DNA of 64,000 bases, from assembly GCA_963762075.1 (NCBI GenBank), contig CAVXJC010000008.1, forward strand, positions 62,001 through 126,000, given 5' to 3'. Source of the DNA: JAOUEA01 sp963762075 (GTDB lineage Bacteria; Actinomycetota; UBA4738; HRBIN12). Positions 29,264 through 37,850 of this stretch are shown here, piece after piece. Below the pieces are notes generated by a model that was not told the DNA's origin, searched no databases, and saw only the letters and a list, made by a program, of their open reading frames with translations. Position 1 is the first letter of the stretch. The number at the start of each line of letters is the position of its first letter. A program made the position numbers and the translations under genes.

Positions 29264-29305
29264 CTGGTTCTCCTTCCTGGTCAGTGCCTGGTCGAGCCGT
29301 CCGGC

Positions 29306-29413
29306 CTACTTCCCGGGGGTGGGCTTGTACCTGGCACCGGCTGCGAGCAGCAGAGTGGCCAGTGTTGCGCCCGTGTAGAGCAGGTACTTCAGGCTCCGCA
29401 GCATGTCCCGCAT
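29306..29413 (-). CDS. Tiny single-pass membrane protein, 35 aa (KPG family member 1)
   Basis: ATG 29413 follows the strong site AAGGAGGTGACGG. The 35-residue product reads MRDMLRSLKYLLY, then a hydrophobic helix TGATLATLLLAAGA and the tail RYKPTPGK before TAG. It shares a layout with the 30-residue product 42 bp downstream: basic N-terminus, one helix, then GA-x-(Y/F)-K-P and a Gly near the end. No family is recognised. The 238-bp gap upstream to pth holds no gene that I can support and presumably contains the promoter. Confidence 0.6.
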   Translation of the reverse strand: MRDMLRSLKYLLYTGATLATLLLAAGARYKPTPGK

Positions 29414-29651
29414 CCGTCACCTCCTTCTCTCGTCTGACTGTGGAAGCATCGTCCTGAAGCAGGGTCGGGCACATCGGGCCGCGGTAGGGAATGTCGGCGA
29501 TGGCCATGGGAGGACACAGGACCGACGAACGACCCCCCCGATACCCAGGGCCGAGTACGCCCTCCGGCCGGGATCGAACGTCTCGGGCGTGACTCACCGG
29601 AACGCCCTACAGGCGTCGGACGCACAGATGGTGGAGCAGCCGACCCTGCTG

Positions 29652-30230
29652 TCAGCCCGACGGCGCTTGCCGGTTGAACCGGTCCTGCGTCGCGACGAGC
29701 CCGTCCGCGACCAGGCTGCCGACCGCGTCGGCCGCTCGGTCGACCCAGATCGCGACCTCGGCCTCGAGCTTCTTGCCGATCGGCTGCAGCACGAAGTCGG
29801 CCGGGTCCTGGCGCCCGGGCGGGCGCCCGACGCCGATGCGAACGTGCACGAACTCTCGGGCGCGCAGCGCCTGCTGCAGCGACTTCACGCCGTTGTGGGA
29901 GCTGCTGCCTCCGAGCTTCACGCGGAGCTCTCCCGGCGTGATGTCGAGCTCGTCGTAGACCGCGATCACGTGATCGGCCGCGACATCGTGCTTCTTGGCG
30001 AGGCTCACGTACGAGGGCCCCGACTCGTTCATGAACCGGGTGCTCGTGGCGAGCAGCACACGCTCGCCGGACTCGCGGATCTCGGCGGCCTCCGCCGGCA
30101 AGAACCGAGCCTTCTTGAACCGCTCGCCGGCGCGACGTGCCAGCTCGTGGACGACCATGCGTCCGACGTTGTGGCGCGTGTTCGCGTACCGATCGCCGGG
30201 GTTGCCGAGTCCGGCGACGAGCCAGGTCAT
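29652..30230 (-). CDS. pth: Peptidyl-tRNA hydrolase
   Basis: The 192-residue enzyme starts at ATG 30230 with MTWLVAGLGNPGDRYANTRH, which includes the conserved Asn and catalytic His (TRHN). TRFMNESGPSYVSLAKKH, AVYDELDITPGELRVKLGGS and SHNGVKSLQQAL complete the family motifs, including the catalytic Asp of YDELD. It recycles peptidyl-tRNA dropped by ribosomes. The open frame extends upstream through rplY, but there is no homology before ATG 30230. It lies 34 bp downstream of rplY, the standard pairing. Confidence 0.96.
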   Translation of the reverse strand: MTWLVAGLGNPGDRYANTRHNVGRMVVHELARRAGERFKKARFLPAEAAEIRESGERVLLATSTRFMNESGPSYVSLAKKHDVAADHVIAVYDELDITPGELRVKLGGSSSHNGVKSLQQALRAREFVHVRIGVGRPPGRQDPADFVLQPIGKKLEAEVAIWVDRAADAVGSLVADGLVATQDRFNRQAPSG

Positions 30231-30264
30231 GAGCGCGGCTCGGTGTGCGCGGCGGCGACCGGGA

Positions 30265-30999
30265 CTAGCCCTCGCCGCCCTCGCCGGATTCGGACCCGGA
30301 CTCGCCGTCGCCGGGCCCACCATCGCCCTGTCCCTCACCTTCGGCGCCTTCAGCTTCCTCGCCCTCGGCCACCTCCGCGGCCTCGTCCTCGGCGGGCACC
30401 TCGACGGCTTCCTCGCCGGGAACCGACAGGTCGGCCTCGACGCGGAGCGCGGCGGGCGTGACCACCGACAGCACGGCGTCCTCGAGCGTCGTGAGGATCG
30501 TGACGCCCTTCGGGGCCACGAGGTCACTCACGTGCACCATCTCGCCGAGCTCCACGTGGGTGATGTCGATGACGATCTCGTCGGGCACGTCTTGGGGCAG
30601 GCATTCGATCTGTACCTCGCGAAGGTGGTGCTCGACCACACCACCCTCCTTCACGCCGGCTGCCTCTCCGGTCTCGTGCACCGGCACGTTGACGGTGATC
30701 GTTTGGGTGCGGCTCACCGCGAGGAAGTCGACATGCACGAACTTGGCGTGGATGTGATCGCGCTGGATCTCACGAGGGATCGCGAGATGCTCCTCGCCGT
30801 CGACCACGAGGTCGACCAGCACGTTCGAACCGGCACTGCCGTGCAGCAGGTGCGTCAGCTCACGTGCCTCGACCGTCAGTGGCGTGGTCTCGAGACCCTG
30901 ACCGTAGAGCACGGCTGGGATCTTCCCTGCGGCGCGGAGCTTGCGGGCGACACCCTTGCCGGCGTCGGAACGTCGTTCGGCGGTGAGCTTGGTTTCCAT
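30265..30999 (-). CDS. rplY: 50S ribosomal protein L25, long CTC/TL5 form
   Basis: The 244-residue protein starts at ATG 30999. Residues 1-95 are the L25 5S-rRNA-binding domain (ERRSDAGKGVARKLRAAGKI, AVLYGQGLETTPLTV, AIPREIQRDHIHAKFVHVDF). Residues 100-190 form the TL5 beta domain (PVHETGEAAGVKEGGVVEHH, ECLPQDVPDEIVIDITHVEL). The last 50 residues are a Glu/Gly-rich tail of low complexity. It binds 5S rRNA in the large subunit. It is followed by pth and divergent from the sigma-factor gene. Confidence 0.95.
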   Translation of the reverse strand: METKLTAERRSDAGKGVARKLRAAGKIPAVLYGQGLETTPLTVEARELTHLLHGSAGSNVLVDLVVDGEEHLAIPREIQRDHIHAKFVHVDFLAVSRTQTITVNVPVHETGEAAGVKEGGVVEHHLREVQIECLPQDVPDEIVIDITHVELGEMVHVSDLVAPKGVTILTTLEDAVLSVVTPAALRVEADLSVPGEEAVEVPAEDEAAEVAEGEEAEGAEGEGQGDGGPGDGESGSESGEGGEG

Positions 31000-31167
31000 G
31001 GCGAACGTGGGGGCCCTTCGGTTCGTGGGAAGGTGGATGCCAGAACCCGGCGATGGTACCCGAATCCGCAGGTCGGCGGCATGGGGTGGCGGGTTTTCTT
31101 GCGCGCATGGCGATACCTTCGGACAGGGTTGTGCGTCTCTATCGGTGACATGGCGGAAGGGATACCT

Positions 31168-31695
31168 GTGGGCGTCGAAGACCGGTCGAGCGAAGTCGAC
31201 CAGGTCGCCGACTCGGGGCTCGAGGAGCTGTACGCGCGCCACATCGGCGCCGGTGTACGACTCTCGTTCCTGCTCACGGGCGATCGGGTGCACGCAGAGG
31301 ACCTCGCGCAGGAAGCGTTCGTGCGATGCGTCGGTCGGTTCCGGCACGTGCGCCAGCCCGATGCGTTCGAGTCGTACTTCCGCCGGGCGATCGTGAACCT
31401 GCACACGTCGGGACTGCGCCGCCGCCGGCTGGAACGGGCGTGGCTCGCGCGTGAGGGTGCCGCTTCAGCGCGCCGGGTCGCTTCCCAACCCGATGTCGGA
31501 GCTCGTCAAGACCTGTGGCGGGCGCTCGGTCAGTTGCCGGCCCGTCAACGAGCAGCGCTCGTGCTGCGGTACTACGAGGACCTGTCCGAGCGTGACACGG
31601 CCGAGGTGCTCGGGTGCTCGGTCGCCGCCGTGAAGTCGTTGGTCGCGAGGGGCAGCGAAGCGCTCCGCGAACGGATCAGAGGTGAGGAAGCATGA
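31168..31695 (+). CDS. ECF RNA polymerase sigma factor, SigE-like family
   Basis: The product of about 175 residues has sigma region 2 (LEELYARHIGAGVRLSFLLT, AEDLAQEAFVRCVGRFRHV) and region 4 (LWRALGQLPARQRAALVLRY, then YEDLSERDTAEVLGCSVAAV). This is the small SigE-type ECF group common in actinobacteria. GTG 31168 is preferred because GGAAGGG stands six bases before it; an in-frame ATG at 31150 would add six residues but has no ribosome-binding site. It directs transcription of an unknown regulon. The next gene overlaps by ATGA and encodes its membrane partner. Confidence 0.92.
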   Translation: MGVEDRSSEVDQVADSGLEELYARHIGAGVRLSFLLTGDRVHAEDLAQEAFVRCVGRFRHVRQPDAFESYFRRAIVNLHTSGLRRRRLERAWLAREGAASARRVASQPDVGARQDLWRALGQLPARQRAALVLRYYEDLSERDTAEVLGCSVAAVKSLVARGSEALRERIRGEEA

Positions 31696-32921
31696 ACGAC
31701 GTCGAACGCGAACTTCGAGCGCTGCTCGAACGCAGGGCGGGATCGGTCGGCGGGGTCGCCCCTCTGCTTCCCGAGACGGTTCGAAAGAGGAGCCGCAGGC
31801 GCCAGGCAGGTACCGCAGCGGTGGGCGTCTTCACCGTCGCGGCCGTGGCGCTGGTGTCGTTCGCCGGCCTGCGCTCGATCGATCTCGGAGCAGGGAACAC
31901 ACGGGTTCCGGGTGGCGACCGGTCGGATCGCTACGAGGTCTTCGAACGAACGGCGACCATCGAGACGATCACGATCACGAGCCCCAGCGATTGGTACCTC
32001 GTGAACCAGTGGCCGTTAGGCGCCGGGGTGGCGACGACCGGATCGTCCGGCGTCTCGTGCGCAGCCACCGCGGCTCCCGGCGAGAGCCAACCGCAGGCGG
32101 AGGCGTGCGAGGGCGGTTCATCGCCGAGGCCAGAGCCGGTCACCGATCCGCGGCCCGTTCCGTTGGCGCTCCTGTCCTACGCCGATCCCGCCTTGGGCGC
32201 GTCACCGTGTCTTCAGGGCGGCCTCGAGCTGACGGGGAGCGCCGCGATGCTCGAAGTAGCGATCGATGTGCAGACCGTGCAGGAGATCGAGGCTGGCAAC
32301 GGCCCGAACCTTCCCGCCTGGCCCGTGCCGTTCGACGAGACCGCAGTCACCGACGGGCCGTGTGGACCGGGCCACTACGTTCGCTTCCAGGTGGGGCTCT
32401 ACCCGTACATCGCCTGGATCGGGTTCGGCCCTACAGCGTCCGACGACGTTCGCGAGTCGCTGTTCGGCATCGCGAGCCGGATGCAGTTCGAGGACACACC
32501 TCTGGTCGGCCCCGCCGACGAAACTCCCGGCTACGTGCTCGCTGGCGGTGAGAACGCCGCGGGACCGTGGCGCCTCGAGCTCAGGCCTTCTACCAGCCAG
32601 GGTCCCGACGCCAACGTCGATCTCCACGTCATCGGCGCGGAGGGAAGCGGAACGGGCGCGGGCGACTTCACCGTGCCGGAAGCCACCCCGATCGAACAGG
32701 CCGGCGGCGATCCCACATTCGGCGCCGTGACGAAGGCGGCCACCGGTGTCGAGCTTCGTCTCGAGGAAGGCACCCCGCCGATCCCCGCCACTTTGCTTCC
32801 GCTGCCCCCGAGCTTGGCGTACCCGTTCGACCTGTTCTTCGGCTCGAACCCCTCCGACGTCCCAGCGACGGCCGTCGCGCTCGGCCTGCCAGAGTCGCAG
32901 CAGTCGCCGCCAGAAGGCTAG
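31692..32921 (+). CDS. Single-pass membrane protein, probable anti-sigma partner
   Basis: The 409-residue protein starts with a cytoplasmic helix-rich segment (MNDVERELRALLERRAGSV, then VRKRSRRRQ), one membrane helix (residues 38-60) and a large exported domain of about 340 residues with little recognisable homology. The start overlaps the sigma gene (ATGA), the position in which SigE-type factors keep their regulator. The N-terminal part lacks the zinc-finger HxxxCxxC motif of ZAS anti-sigma factors, so binding of the sigma factor is inferred from position. The exported part holds several cysteines and could be a sensor. Its stop shares bases with the opposing prs stop. Confidence 0.6.
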   Translation: MNDVERELRALLERRAGSVGGVAPLLPETVRKRSRRRQAGTAAVGVFTVAAVALVSFAGLRSIDLGAGNTRVPGGDRSDRYEVFERTATIETITITSPSDWYLVNQWPLGAGVATTGSSGVSCAATAAPGESQPQAEACEGGSSPRPEPVTDPRPVPLALLSYADPALGASPCLQGGLELTGSAAMLEVAIDVQTVQEIEAGNGPNLPAWPVPFDETAVTDGPCGPGHYVRFQVGLYPYIAWIGFGPTASDDVRESLFGIASRMQFEDTPLVGPADETPGYVLAGGENAAGPWRLELRPSTSQGPDANVDLHVIGAEGSGTGAGDFTVPEATPIEQAGGDPTFGAVTKAATGVELRLEEGTPPIPATLLPLPPSLAYPFDLFFGSNPSDVPATAVALGLPESQQSPPEG

Positions 32922-33898
32922 ACCTGGTTGGCGCCGCCGAAGATCTCGCTCACGCTTGCGTCTTCGAACACGGCTCGCAGGCCGCTCGCGATCAGCGGGG
33001 CGATCGAGAGGACCTTGAGCTTGTCGAACTGGCGCTCCTCTGGGATCGGCAAGGAGTTGGTGACCACCACCTGCTCGATCGGTGCCTCTTCCAAGAGCTG
33101 ACGAGCCTTGCCGCTGAAGATGCCGTGCGTCGCGCCCACGTAGATCGGGCCCGCGCCCATCTCGGCCAGCACGTGCACACCGGCTGAGATCGTCGACGCT
33201 GTGTCGATCATGTCGTCGACGATGACGCACGGTCGGCCTGCCACCTCACCCACGACCGTCATCTCTTCGATCTTGTGGGCCTCGTGCCGGCTGCGGCGCT
33301 TGTAGAGGAACGCCAGGTCGGCGTGGAGGTACTCGCGGAGCTTCTCCGACGTCTTGATGCGCCCTGCGTCGGGTGCGACCACCACGAGGTCGTCGCCGTG
33401 CAGTCCGAGCTCATCGGAGAAGTGGTTCGACAGGATCGGCAACGCCGTGAGGTGGTCGAACGGGAAGTCGAAGTACCCCTGGATCTGCCCGGAGTGCAGG
33501 TCGACGCTGATCACGCGATCGGCCCCGGCCGTCGAGAGCAGGTCGGCCACGAGCTTCGCACTGATCGGCTCACGCGAGAGCGCCTTGTGGTCCTGCCGCG
33601 AGTAGCCGTAGTACGGGATCACCGCGGTGATGCGCTTGGCCGACGCGCGCTTCATGGCGTCGATCATCAGCAGCTGTTCCATGAGCGCCTCGTTGACGGG
33701 CTCGTAGTGGGTCTGCACCACGAACACGTCGGCACCGCGCACGCTCTCCTTCGCCCGGAAGTAGATCTCACCCGATGCGAACCGCCTGAGCTCAGATTCG
33801 CTCACTGGAACGCTCAGGCAATCGGCGATCTCGTGCCCCAGCGCCGGGTGGATCGTGCCGGTGAACAGCATCATCCGCTTCTTGGTGATGATCTCCAC
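32918..33898 (-). CDS. prs: Ribose-phosphate pyrophosphokinase
   Basis: The 326-residue enzyme starts at GTG 33898. It has FASGEIYFRAKESVRGADVF, PYYGYSRQDHKALSREPISA (ATP loop), SVDLHSGQIQGYFDFPFDHL and the PRPP signature CVIVDDMIDTASTISAGVHV. It makes PRPP from ribose 5-phosphate and ATP for purine, pyrimidine, His and Trp synthesis. It follows glmU by ten bases, the conserved actinobacterial order. Its TAG and the TAG of the opposing membrane protein overlap in the palindrome CTAG. Confidence 0.96.
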   Translation of the reverse strand: MEIITKKRMMLFTGTIHPALGHEIADCLSVPVSESELRRFASGEIYFRAKESVRGADVFVVQTHYEPVNEALMEQLLMIDAMKRASAKRITAVIPYYGYSRQDHKALSREPISAKLVADLLSTAGADRVISVDLHSGQIQGYFDFPFDHLTALPILSNHFSDELGLHGDDLVVVAPDAGRIKTSEKLREYLHADLAFLYKRRSRHEAHKIEEMTVVGEVAGRPCVIVDDMIDTASTISAGVHVLAEMGAGPIYVGATHGIFSGKARQLLEEAPIEQVVVTNSLPIPEERQFDKLKVLSIAPLIASGLRAVFEDASVSEIFGGANQV

Positions 33899-33908
33899 GC
33901 GCCGCCCC

Positions 33909-35402
33909 CTAGGTCTTCCTCGATCGCCGTCGCCGGCGATGTTCGGCGTCCTTGCGTTCCCGGTAGCCCTCGACCGTGCGTTGCTCGCTGCGTTCGACCG
34001 CAAGCGCGCCGTCGGGCACGCTCTTCGTGATGACCGACCCGGCGGCGGTGTTGGCGTTGCGACCGACTTCCACCGGCGCCACGAGCATCGTATCCGACCC
34101 GATCCGGGCCCCGGAACCTACCTTGGTCGAGTGCTTCGCATACCCGTCGTAGTTGACGGTCACGGTGCCTGCGCCGATGTTCGCACCGTCGCCGATCTCG
34201 GCGTCGCCCAGGTAGCTCAGGTGCTTGGCCTTCGCACCTCGGCCGAGCGTTGAAGCCTTCACCTCGACGTAGTTGCCGACCTGCGCGTCGTCCTCGAGCA
34301 CCGCGCCACCGCGCAGCCGTGCGAACGGCCCGACCTCGCAACCACGGCCGACGTGCGCGTCCTCGAGCACCGAGAATCGCACGACCGAGCCGTCGCCGAC
34401 CTCGCTGGCCGACATCGCCACCGAAGGGCCGATGCCGCACGCTCGGCCGATGCGTGAGCCGCGTTCGAGGAACGTGTTCGGATAGATCACGGAGTCGGCG
34501 CCGATCTCCACATCGACGTCGATGTAGGTGGCACCAGGGTCCACGAGCGTGACGCCGTTTGACATGTGCCCGGCGTTGACGCGCTCGCGCACCAGTCGCT
34601 CGAGCCCCGCGAGTCCCGCGCGAGAGTTCGCCCCCATGTAACCGCCGGTGTCGGCAGGCACCGCCGTCACCCTTCCGCCCTGCTCACGCAGGATGGGATA
34701 GACGCGGTTCAGATAGCGCTCCTGCTGCTTCGTTCGATCATCGACATGTGGCAGCGCTGCGAACAGCGCTCGCCGCGAGAAGACGATCCAGTTCGTGCCC
34801 ACCTCGCTGATGGCGTCGGCACCGGGCGTGTCACGATCCTCGTCGATCTCGACGAATCGCCCGCGCGCGTCACGGATCACGCGTCCGTACGACCCCGGCT
34901 CGTCGACCACCGTTGTGAGCAGCGATGCCGTGGCGCCCGATCGCCTGTACGAGCGAACGAGCGTCACCACGTCATCGGGCATCACGGGGTCGAAGTCCCC
35001 GTTGGCCACGAGCACGTCATCGGCTCGGCCGATCGCTCGCCGCGCGATCTCGACGGCCTCGGCGGTGCCACGGGGTTGCGCTTGCTCCACGAAGATCGGC
35101 TTGCGTGCGATCTTCCACGAGGCGACCTCGGCACGCACATCGTCGGCGCCAGGGGCGACCACGACGATGACCTTGTCGGGTTTCGCGGCCAGCCCGGCTT
35201 GCACCGCGTGCCACAGCACCGCTCGCCCACAGATGGGATGCAGCACCTTGGGGGTGACGGACTTCAGCCGCTTGCCCTTGCCCGCGGCGAGCACCACCAG
35301 GGCCAGGGAGCGAGGAGTCCGTTTCGTGGTCTCGGCCAACCGTCGTCGTCCAGGGTTGTAGGGGTCGAGGGCCATCGGCGCAGGAAGCTCATCGTCCCAC
35401 AT
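33909..35402 (-). CDS. glmU: Bifunctional GlmU: UDP-GlcNAc pyrophosphorylase / GlcN-1-P acetyltransferase
   Basis: The N-terminal nucleotidyltransferase has LVVLAAGKGKRLKSVTPKVL (signature LxAGxGxRMxSxxPK), VANGDFDPVMPDDVV in the place of the usual GDxPLL, and SRAGLAGLERLVRERVNAGH. The C-terminal half is a left-handed beta-helix of hexapeptides with FARLRGGAVLEDDAQVGNYV, KHLSYLGDAEIGDGANIGAG and TVNYDGYAKHSTKVGSG. It makes UDP-GlcNAc for peptidoglycan. The start is uncertain: ATG 35402 or ATG 35375 are both close to where homology begins. The metal-ligand GDxPLL is altered to GDFDPVM, a minor oddity. Confidence 0.93.
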   Translation of the reverse strand: MWDDELPAPMALDPYNPGRRRLAETTKRTPRSLALVVLAAGKGKRLKSVTPKVLHPICGRAVLWHAVQAGLAAKPDKVIVVVAPGADDVRAEVASWKIARKPIFVEQAQPRGTAEAVEIARRAIGRADDVLVANGDFDPVMPDDVVTLVRSYRRSGATASLLTTVVDEPGSYGRVIRDARGRFVEIDEDRDTPGADAISEVGTNWIVFSRRALFAALPHVDDRTKQQERYLNRVYPILREQGGRVTAVPADTGGYMGANSRAGLAGLERLVRERVNAGHMSNGVTLVDPGATYIDVDVEIGADSVIYPNTFLERGSRIGRACGIGPSVAMSASEVGDGSVVRFSVLEDAHVGRGCEVGPFARLRGGAVLEDDAQVGNYVEVKASTLGRGAKAKHLSYLGDAEIGDGANIGAGTVTVNYDGYAKHSTKVGSGARIGSDTMLVAPVEVGRNANTAAGSVITKSVPDGALAVERSEQRTVEGYRERKDAEHRRRRRSRKT

Positions 35403-35645
35403 CGACGACGGGCGTGACGCAGGTCGTCGTGCGCGCTGAACAGTCAACTCGTTGGATCGTCGTGCTCGCGGCGATCGCCGTGCAGGAATCTACCTGGCCA
35501 TGCCACTGCCAACCGCTGTCGGGATGCATCGCGGGCTGGCGGAGATCTGCACGAACCTCGAGATGCGCCCTCGTGAGTGGCCCGCGGCTTCGTCGCTTGT
35601 ACCGGCCGTCGACGATCATGCGAGGATCACGAGGGGACAAGAGGC

Positions 35646-37754
35646 ATGGAACATCGTGCAACAGCGTCCAGTCGCGACGGCGTCATAGACGTCTCGGCGG
35701 CTCATGGGCGCGTCCGGCGCCCAACCGGAGCGCCGCCTCCGCTGCCGAAAAAGATCGGCGCGACCGGTGTCTTCCGATTGGCCTTGGTCGTATTCGTGGT
35801 TATCCCCGGCTGCATCTGGTTGCACTACGACCCTGCGCCGCTCGACCGGTTCGACGCCGCGATCACCGATGTGGCGACTTCGCTGCGCGTCGGGTGGCTC
35901 GACGCGCTGGCCCGATCGGTCGACGCGGTCGCATCGCGATACGGGCTCGCGCTCCTCAGCTTGCTCACCGTCGTGATCGTGGCGTGGTTCCGGCGGTGGC
36001 GGCACCTGACCCTGTACCTCATCGGCGTGGCACTCGTAGGGCTCTCGGCGGAAGGACTGTTGCGCCTCGCAGCTCGGCCACGACCGTTCGATGTGACCAT
36101 CATCGGTGCCTGGGAGGGTTTCTCGGCCCCCTCGATACCGATGACGGGTCTCGCGGTCGTAGTCGTCGGCATCGCGTACATGCTCGTGATTCCGGGCCGA
36201 CCGCGGATGTACGCCAAGTCCATCGGCCCGGTCGTGCTGATCATGGCTGCTCTGCTCCGCGTCTACCTCGGGATCGACCACTTCACCGACGCGATGTTCG
36301 GTGTGTTCCTCGGGGTCTCGATCCCGATCGCGCTGTTCCGCGCGTACGCGCCGAACGATGTCTACCCCGTGCACTACGGCACTCGCGGCAAGGCGGCGCA
36401 CCTCGACGTGACCGGTACGCGTGGCGAGGCCATCAAGCTCGCCATGAAGGAGCAGCTCGGCTACGAGGTTCTGAGCATGAAGCCCGTCGGGCTCGAGGGC
36501 TCCGGCGGCTCCACGCCCCTGAAGATGCGGATCGTCGACGACCAGGGGCTCGAACGGTCGGTCTTCGCGAAGCTCTACGCGAAGAGTCATGTGCGGGCGG
36601 ACCGTTGGTACAAGCTCGGGCGGACCATGCTCTACGGTCGTCTCGAGGACGAGACCCCCTTCAGCACGGTCCGACGATTCGTGGAGTACGAGGACTACAC
36701 GCTGCGACTCCTCGGCGGGAAGGGCTTCTCGACCCCGGAGCCTCTCGACATCGTCGAAATCACGCCCGAGCGCGAGTACCTGATCGCGATGGAGTTCTTC
36801 GAAGACGCGGTCGAGATCAGCGAGGCCGACGTCGACGATCAGATCATCGACGACGGGCTGCAGTTGATCCGGCGGATGTGGGACGTCGGGCTGTCCCACC
36901 GCGACATCAAGCCCGCGAACCTGATGGTGCAGGACGGACGGTTGCGCCTGATCGACGTCTTCTTCGTGCAGGTGCGCCCATCACCGTGGCGCCAGGCGGT
37001 CGACCTCGGCAACATGATGCTGGTGCTCGCCCTCCGCTCGGATCCGGAGCTCGTCTACGAGCGGGCGCTCGCATACTTCACACCCGAGGAGCTGTCCGAG
37101 GCGTTCGCCGCGACCCGGGGTGTGGCGAGCCCCTCGCAGCTGCGAGCGTCGATGAAGGCGGACGGGCGAGGGCTGCTGGAGACGTTCCGCGGGCTCGCGC
37201 CGCCACGAGAACCCATCGCCATCCAGCGGTGGAGCATCCGCCGCGTGGTGCTGATCGTCGCCACGTTGCTCCTGCTGTTCTTGGCCATGCTGACGGGGGT
37301 CGCGTTGTTCCTCCCCTCACGCGGCGCCGTGGGGAACGCGACGTGCGGCACGGGCCGGACCATGCAGTTGATGGCGCAGGCGGTCCCGACGGCGACTGAG
37401 CTTCCGTGCATCGGCGATCTGCCGCTCGGATGGGGCACGGAGCAGGCGACGATCGTCCGGAACAGCGCGACCTTCACGGTCGGGATCGGGTCGGACCTCG
37501 TGAGCCCGGTCACGGTCACGTTGACAGAAACCTGTCCGGCGGACCCCGCCCTCCAGGCGATCCCGATCGATGGCGGGTGTGTCGCCTACCAGGTGCCGCC
37601 CGGGACCGAGGTCGGGTCGGTGCCTTCGTTCGACCATGGTGGCGGCCTCTCGTTCATCGACCGGCGTGAGCTGGTCGCCTCAGTGAAGCAAGACGAGGAT
37701 CTCGTCCTCTGCGGCGCGCAAGCTCCACCCTGCACCCCGGTGCCCGAAACCTGA
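35646..37754 (+). CDS. PAP2-like membrane domain fused to a protein-kinase-like domain and exported tail
   Basis: The 702-residue protein starts at ATG 35646 after a GAGGGGACAAGAG site. Residues 40-235 are a membrane PAP2-type domain: AARPRPFD near 142 is motif 1 and RVYLGIDHFTDAMFG near 205 is motif 3, but motif 2 reads PSIPMTG where PSGH is expected, so the acid-base histidine is missing. Residues 290-500 look like a RIO/WaaP-type kinase: VFAKLYAKSH (ATP lysine), SHRDIKPANLMV near 416 (catalytic Asp, Asn) and LIDVFF near 434 (metal Asp). A membrane helix at 530-552 leads to a Cys-rich exported tail. Substrate unknown. The adenylate cyclase gene follows 96 bp downstream. Confidence 0.75.
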   Translation: MEHRATASSRDGVIDVSAAHGRVRRPTGAPPPLPKKIGATGVFRLALVVFVVIPGCIWLHYDPAPLDRFDAAITDVATSLRVGWLDALARSVDAVASRYGLALLSLLTVVIVAWFRRWRHLTLYLIGVALVGLSAEGLLRLAARPRPFDVTIIGAWEGFSAPSIPMTGLAVVVVGIAYMLVIPGRPRMYAKSIGPVVLIMAALLRVYLGIDHFTDAMFGVFLGVSIPIALFRAYAPNDVYPVHYGTRGKAAHLDVTGTRGEAIKLAMKEQLGYEVLSMKPVGLEGSGGSTPLKMRIVDDQGLERSVFAKLYAKSHVRADRWYKLGRTMLYGRLEDETPFSTVRRFVEYEDYTLRLLGGKGFSTPEPLDIVEITPEREYLIAMEFFEDAVEISEADVDDQIIDDGLQLIRRMWDVGLSHRDIKPANLMVQDGRLRLIDVFFVQVRPSPWRQAVDLGNMMLVLALRSDPELVYERALAYFTPEELSEAFAATRGVASPSQLRASMKADGRGLLETFRGLAPPREPIAIQRWSIRRVVLIVATLLLLFLAMLTGVALFLPSRGAVGNATCGTGRTMQLMAQAVPTATELPCIGDLPLGWGTEQATIVRNSATFTVGIGSDLVSPVTVTLTETCPADPALQAIPIDGGCVAYQVPPGTEVGSVPSFDHGGGLSFIDRRELVASVKQDEDLVLCGAQAPPCTPVPET

Positions 37755-37850
37755 CCCAAGGTCCGGCGCACGACGCGTAGTGGCCGAATATCGGTAGCCT
37801 CCATCTCCCGGCATCGACGCCGGCTGGACCCTGTACGACGAGAGAGAGCG

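Noticed and set aside
29414..29651. Possible riboswitch or tRNA upstream of the small proteins (GTTCGATCCCGG motif)
   Set aside because: No T-stem pairing and no match to the c-di-GMP-I or ydaO conserved cores by eye.
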